The notes under the pieces were generated by a model. The model was not told the origin of the DNA and did no database searches. It worked only from the letters and a program-made list of their open reading frames with translations. Positions 61,307-64,000 of a stretch of DNA of 64,000 bases are shown here, piece by piece. Every line of letters starts with the position of its first letter. Position 1 is the stretch's first letter. The stretch comes from Afipia clevelandensis ATCC 49720 (lineage in GTDB: Bacteria; Pseudomonadota; Alphaproteobacteria; Rhizobiales; Xanthobacteraceae): assembly GCF_000336555.1 (NCBI RefSeq), contig NZ_KB375281.1, positions 2,553,954 through 2,617,953 of the forward strand, written 5' to 3'. A program made the position numbers and the translations under genes.

Positions 61307-62623
61307 ATGACCGCCATTCAGGGGAACGAAACGTCCGACGGCGCAAATCCGCTGCCGACCGCATTCGTGCTGTTACCCCACGCCGAGCGCGACGCCGTAC
61401 TTGGCGAACTGCACGCACGCCCTTTTGAAGCGGTCACCTCGCCATGCCGCGCCATCCGCTTCGCGTTTCTCACCGACACCGCCCAGATGAACGCCAATGC
61501 GGAGGCGCTTGCACGCTACTGCGCCGCGCATCACCTCACCGATCTGTCCACGGCCGCAAAGCACCGGCGCATCGCACTGCCCGACGCAATCCTGCGCTGG
61601 GAGCAGCACAGCGAGTTCACCACCTACACATGGCTGCTGGAAGATGCGAATGCCACCAACGGCGACGCCCTGCCGGCTTTCATTGCTGCGGCAATGACCG
61701 AGATCGGGCAGCCCGGTCCGCATCTGGTGTCGATCGACCTGCGTGTGGACAGCGGCGATGCACCCGACCTTGCAAGGCTGTTCGACCCCGCATCGCTGGC
61801 GGCCTCGCGGGTGCTCGACGGTCACGCCACCATCGCCACCGATTTTCAGGTCGATACCGAAGGCTTTGTCCGCTTCCTCGTGCACAATCACGGACTGACG
61901 CCGGTCGAGACCGGCGGCCTCGTGCTGCGGATTCTCGAAATCGAAACCTATCGCTGCTTCGCCTTGCTCGGCCTGCCGCTGGCGCATCGCACCACGCCGG
62001 TGATCCGCAACGCCGAGGACCGGCTAACCCACATCATGACCGCGATGACGAAGGACGGCGGCGGCCTTGAAATCAACCGCCAGCTTCTGGACGAGATCAC
62101 CTCGCTGGCTGCGCGTGTCGAGGCGGAAGCCGCGATTGCCGGCTATCGCTTCGCCGCCAGCGCCGCCTATGACGACATCGTGCGCCAGCGCCTCGACGTG
62201 ATCGGCGAGCAATCCTTCGGTGGTTGGCCGACGCTGGCAGATTTCCTCGGACGGCGGCTGAACCCTGCGATGCGCACATGCCAGACACTCAACACACGCA
62301 TGCAGGACCTGAACAAGAAACTCACCCGCGCGGCGAACCTGCTGCGCACCCGCATCGACGTCGAGATCGAGCAGCAGAACCGCGACCTGCTCGCAGCCAT
62401 GAGCGAGCGCGCGCGGATGCAGCTTCGTTTGCAGCAGACCGTCGAAGGCCTGTCGGTCGCGGCGATCAGCTACTATGTCGCGAGCCTGCTGCACTACGTG
62501 TTCGAGTCGGCTGAACACTATATGCCGGTCAGTCCGATGGTGGCGACCGGTATCTCCATCCCGTTCGTGGTGATCGTGCTGACGATCATGCTCTGGCGGG
62601 TCAAGCGCAGCCACCACGCCTGA
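61307..62623 (+). CDS. DUF3422 family membrane-anchored protein
   Basis: A 438-residue protein. The body is cytoplasmic-looking and mixed helix/strand; it opens LLPHAERDAVLGELHARPFEAV, the DUF3422 signature, and contains RILEIETYRCFALLGLPLAH near residue 205. The C-terminal third is helical and ends in two hydrophobic segments (VEGLSVAAISYYVASLLHYVF and MVATGISIPFVVIVLTIMLW). That layout resembles CorA-type or coiled-coil membrane proteins, but function is unknown. GGGGAT precedes the ATG. Single gene between a terminator and the ybaK-like gene. Confidence 0.85.
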   Translation: MTAIQGNETSDGANPLPTAFVLLPHAERDAVLGELHARPFEAVTSPCRAIRFAFLTDTAQMNANAEALARYCAAHHLTDLSTAAKHRRIALPDAILRWEQHSEFTTYTWLLEDANATNGDALPAFIAAAMTEIGQPGPHLVSIDLRVDSGDAPDLARLFDPASLAASRVLDGHATIATDFQVDTEGFVRFLVHNHGLTPVETGGLVLRILEIETYRCFALLGLPLAHRTTPVIRNAEDRLTHIMTAMTKDGGGLEINRQLLDEITSLAARVEAEAAIAGYRFAASAAYDDIVRQRLDVIGEQSFGGWPTLADFLGRRLNPAMRTCQTLNTRMQDLNKKLTRAANLLRTRIDVEIEQQNRDLLAAMSERARMQLRLQQTVEGLSVAAISYYVASLLHYVFESAEHYMPVSPMVATGISIPFVVIVLTIMLWRVKRSHHA

Positions 62624-62700
62624 ACGGGTGCAGACGATTTGCACGCGGCCTTGGCCGTGATAGGTCCTGTCCCGCAGATCAGTTCCGGACAGGACAAAGC

Positions 62701-63177
62701 ATGAGCGTCGAAACGGTTCGCGCGTTTTTCGCAGCGAATGCCCCCGATATTGCCGTCCTTGAATCGGACAAGAGTTCCGCCACCGTGACGCTGGCCGCCG
62801 AGGCCTTCGGCGTGACGCCCGCCGAAATCGCCAAGACACTGTCCCTGCGCATTGGCGACAAGGTGTTGCTGGTGGTGACCTGCGGCACTGCGCGGCTCGA
62901 CAACAAGAAGGCGCGCGCCGTGTTCGGCGGCAAGCCGCGCATGTTGAGCGCCGAGGAGGCGCTCGAGGCCACAGGCCATCCTGTCGGCGGCATCTGCCCA
63001 TTCGGCTTGAAGACGCCGCTGCCGGTCTATTGCGATGTGTCGCTGAAAGCATTCACCGAGGTCGTGCCTGCCGCAGGCTCCATCAACAGCGCGGTGCGGA
63101 TTTCCCCCGCACGCATGGCCGAACTGACCCATGCCGAATGGGTCGACGTGAGCGAGACCGCGATGGCTTCAACCTGA
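62701..63177 (+). CDS. ybaK: YbaK/EbsC-family aminoacyl-tRNA deacylase
   Basis: Editing-domain protein of 158 residues that removes wrong amino acids from tRNA (Cys-tRNA-Pro or related). AAEAFGVTPAEIAKTLSLR contains the conserved catalytic-loop Lys, and VGGICPFGL with SGT-like AAGSINSAVRISPARM forms the substrate pocket. The exact specificity within the YbaK/ProXp group is not clear from sequence alone. No proS or cysS gene is adjacent. Confidence 0.88.
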   Translation: MSVETVRAFFAANAPDIAVLESDKSSATVTLAAEAFGVTPAEIAKTLSLRIGDKVLLVVTCGTARLDNKKARAVFGGKPRMLSAEEALEATGHPVGGICPFGLKTPLPVYCDVSLKAFTEVVPAAGSINSAVRISPARMAELTHAEWVDVSETAMAST

Positions 63178-63222
63178 CAGGGACTGCTCGCGCAACATCA
63201 CCGCATTCGAGGGAGAACAGGG

Positions 63223-63966
63223 ATGACCATCAAGGCCGTTGTATTCGACGCCTACGGCACGCTGTACGACGTGCAGTCGGTGGCCGCCGTGACAGACGAG
63301 GCATTTCCCGGCTATGGCGAGTTGATCAGCCAGATCTGGCGCATGAAGCAGCTCGAATACACCTGGCTGCGCTCGTTGATGGGGCGGTACGAGGATTTCT
63401 CCGTCGTCACGCGCGACTCGCTCAACTTCACCTTGAAGACGCTGGGCCTGACGTTCGATGCCGCGGTCTTCGAGCGCATCATGGACAAATACGTCCACCT
63501 CGATCCTTATCCGGATGCAAAGCAGGCGCTGACCGGCTTGAAGGGCCGCAAGCTGGCGATCCTGTCGAACGGCAGCACGGACATGCTCAACGCGCTGGTT
63601 CGCAACACCGGTCTGCACGCCATCCTCGACGCCACGATCAGCATCGACTCCACCCGTATCTTCAAACCGTCGCCACGCACCTATGAACTCATCGAGACTC
63701 ATCTGGGCGTGGCGCCGCAGGAGGTGCTGTTCGTCTCATCCAATCCATTCGATGCCTGTGGTGCCAAATCCTTCGGCCTGAATGTCGCTTGGATCGAGCG
63801 CGTCACGCCGCAGGCGATGGCAGCGGAACTGGCCGGAGCAAGTCTCGTCCGTCCGCTCGCGATGTTCAAGGCCATGCGAATGCAGATGGACGAATACGGC
63901 CTGGAGCCGGATTATCGCATTGGCGCTCTGGCGGATTTGCCGGGACTTGTCACCGCACACCCGTAA
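63223..63966 (+). CDS. Haloacid dehalogenase, type II
   Basis: HAD-superfamily hydrolase, 247 residues, closest to L-2-haloacid dehalogenases. The nucleophile Asp9 is in VVFDAYGTLYDV; motif II is LAILSNGSTDML, motif III Lys in IFKPSPRTYELIE, and motif IV SSNPFDACGAKSFGL. YGTLYDV and SNG are both type II hallmarks. A good ribosome site (GGGAGAACAGGG) precedes ATG 63223. Last complete gene in the window; true substrate may be a haloacid or an unrelated acyl phosphate. Confidence 0.92.
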   Translation: MTIKAVVFDAYGTLYDVQSVAAVTDEAFPGYGELISQIWRMKQLEYTWLRSLMGRYEDFSVVTRDSLNFTLKTLGLTFDAAVFERIMDKYVHLDPYPDAKQALTGLKGRKLAILSNGSTDMLNALVRNTGLHAILDATISIDSTRIFKPSPRTYELIETHLGVAPQEVLFVSSNPFDACGAKSFGLNVAWIERVTPQAMAAELAGASLVRPLAMFKAMRMQMDEYGLEPDYRIGALADLPGLVTAHP

Positions 63967-64000
63967 AGACAAGGACCGGCGGCTGTTGCAAAATTGACTC

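Overview
The window is a GC-rich, densely coded stretch of an alphaproteobacterial chromosome. It most resembles the Nitrobacteraceae/Bradyrhizobiaceae (Rhodopseudomonas, Afipia, Tardiphaga, Bradyrhizobium and relatives); I cannot fix the genus. The pointers are a tRNA-His with G1:U72 and A73 and no encoded G-1, a three-gene pnt transhydrogenase behind the tiny aa3-oxidase subunit IV gene, a GapR homologue, several phasins, small DUF465 proteins, a PdhS/PleC/DivJ-like PAS kinase, and CtrA-, Irr- and FixK-type boxes. It looks like core or stable chromosome. I see no integrase, transposase, phage gene, CRISPR array or rRNA operon; the only repeats are short palindromic intergenic ones.

Layout. 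1-7.1 kb: the end of an MHYT-PAS-GGDEF-EAL protein, tRNA-His, two phasins and a very long PAS histidine kinase. 7.1-11.8 kb: a ferric-iron ABC transporter (binding protein plus fused permease, no ATPase) preceded by an Irr-like box, an AI-2E/PerM-family permease and an unrecognised exported protein. 11.8-15.6 kb: SCOT-type CoA-transferase scoAB and an AsmA protein. 15.6-24 kb: an overlapping glpD-potG-potH-potI operon, a PAS-GGDEF-EAL protein and an LhgO-like oxidase. 24-28.8 kb: two DUF465 proteins, a diguanylate cyclase with a histone-H1-like tail, purEK, aquaporin and bS21. 28.9-36.7 kb: an aldehyde dehydrogenase divergent from a ModE-like regulator with a solute-binding domain, an Ala/Lys-rich membrane protein, a CoxD/CoxE-like MoxR-VWA pair, a cation/proton antiporter and a VOC protein. 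36.7-43.6 kb: pntB-pntAB-pntAA-subunit IV, oligoendopeptidase F and a sigma-54 response regulator behind a perfect CtrA box. 43.9-54.6 kb: an L,D-transpeptidase next to a MepK-type endopeptidase, enoyl-CoA hydratase, GapR, DUF1244, DUF1036, pyruvate kinase, a phasin with a FixK/FNR-type promoter, a lipase-like hydrolase, a TPR protein and bL36. 54.9-64 kb: fatty acid desaturase, a five-gene catabolic cluster (two Bug/TctC binding proteins, FAD monooxygenase, two MaoC-type dehydratases) divergent from an IclR regulator, DUF3422, a YbaK-type deacylase and a type II haloacid dehalogenase.

Themes. Three c-di-GMP proteins and a DivK-pathway-type kinase sit close together, two of them near CtrA-like boxes. 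Phasins, scoAB and enoyl-CoA hydratase point to polyhydroxybutyrate and acyl-CoA metabolism, and the FixK box ties one phasin to low oxygen. The L,D-transpeptidase and MepK-like enzyme form a make-and-break pair for 3-3 peptidoglycan cross-links. The least explained units are the 56-61 kb catabolic cluster, the regulator/aldehyde dehydrogenase pair at 30.4 kb, the binding-protein-less glpD-potGHI operon and the exported protein at 11.2 kb. I found no clearly new defence or mobile system.
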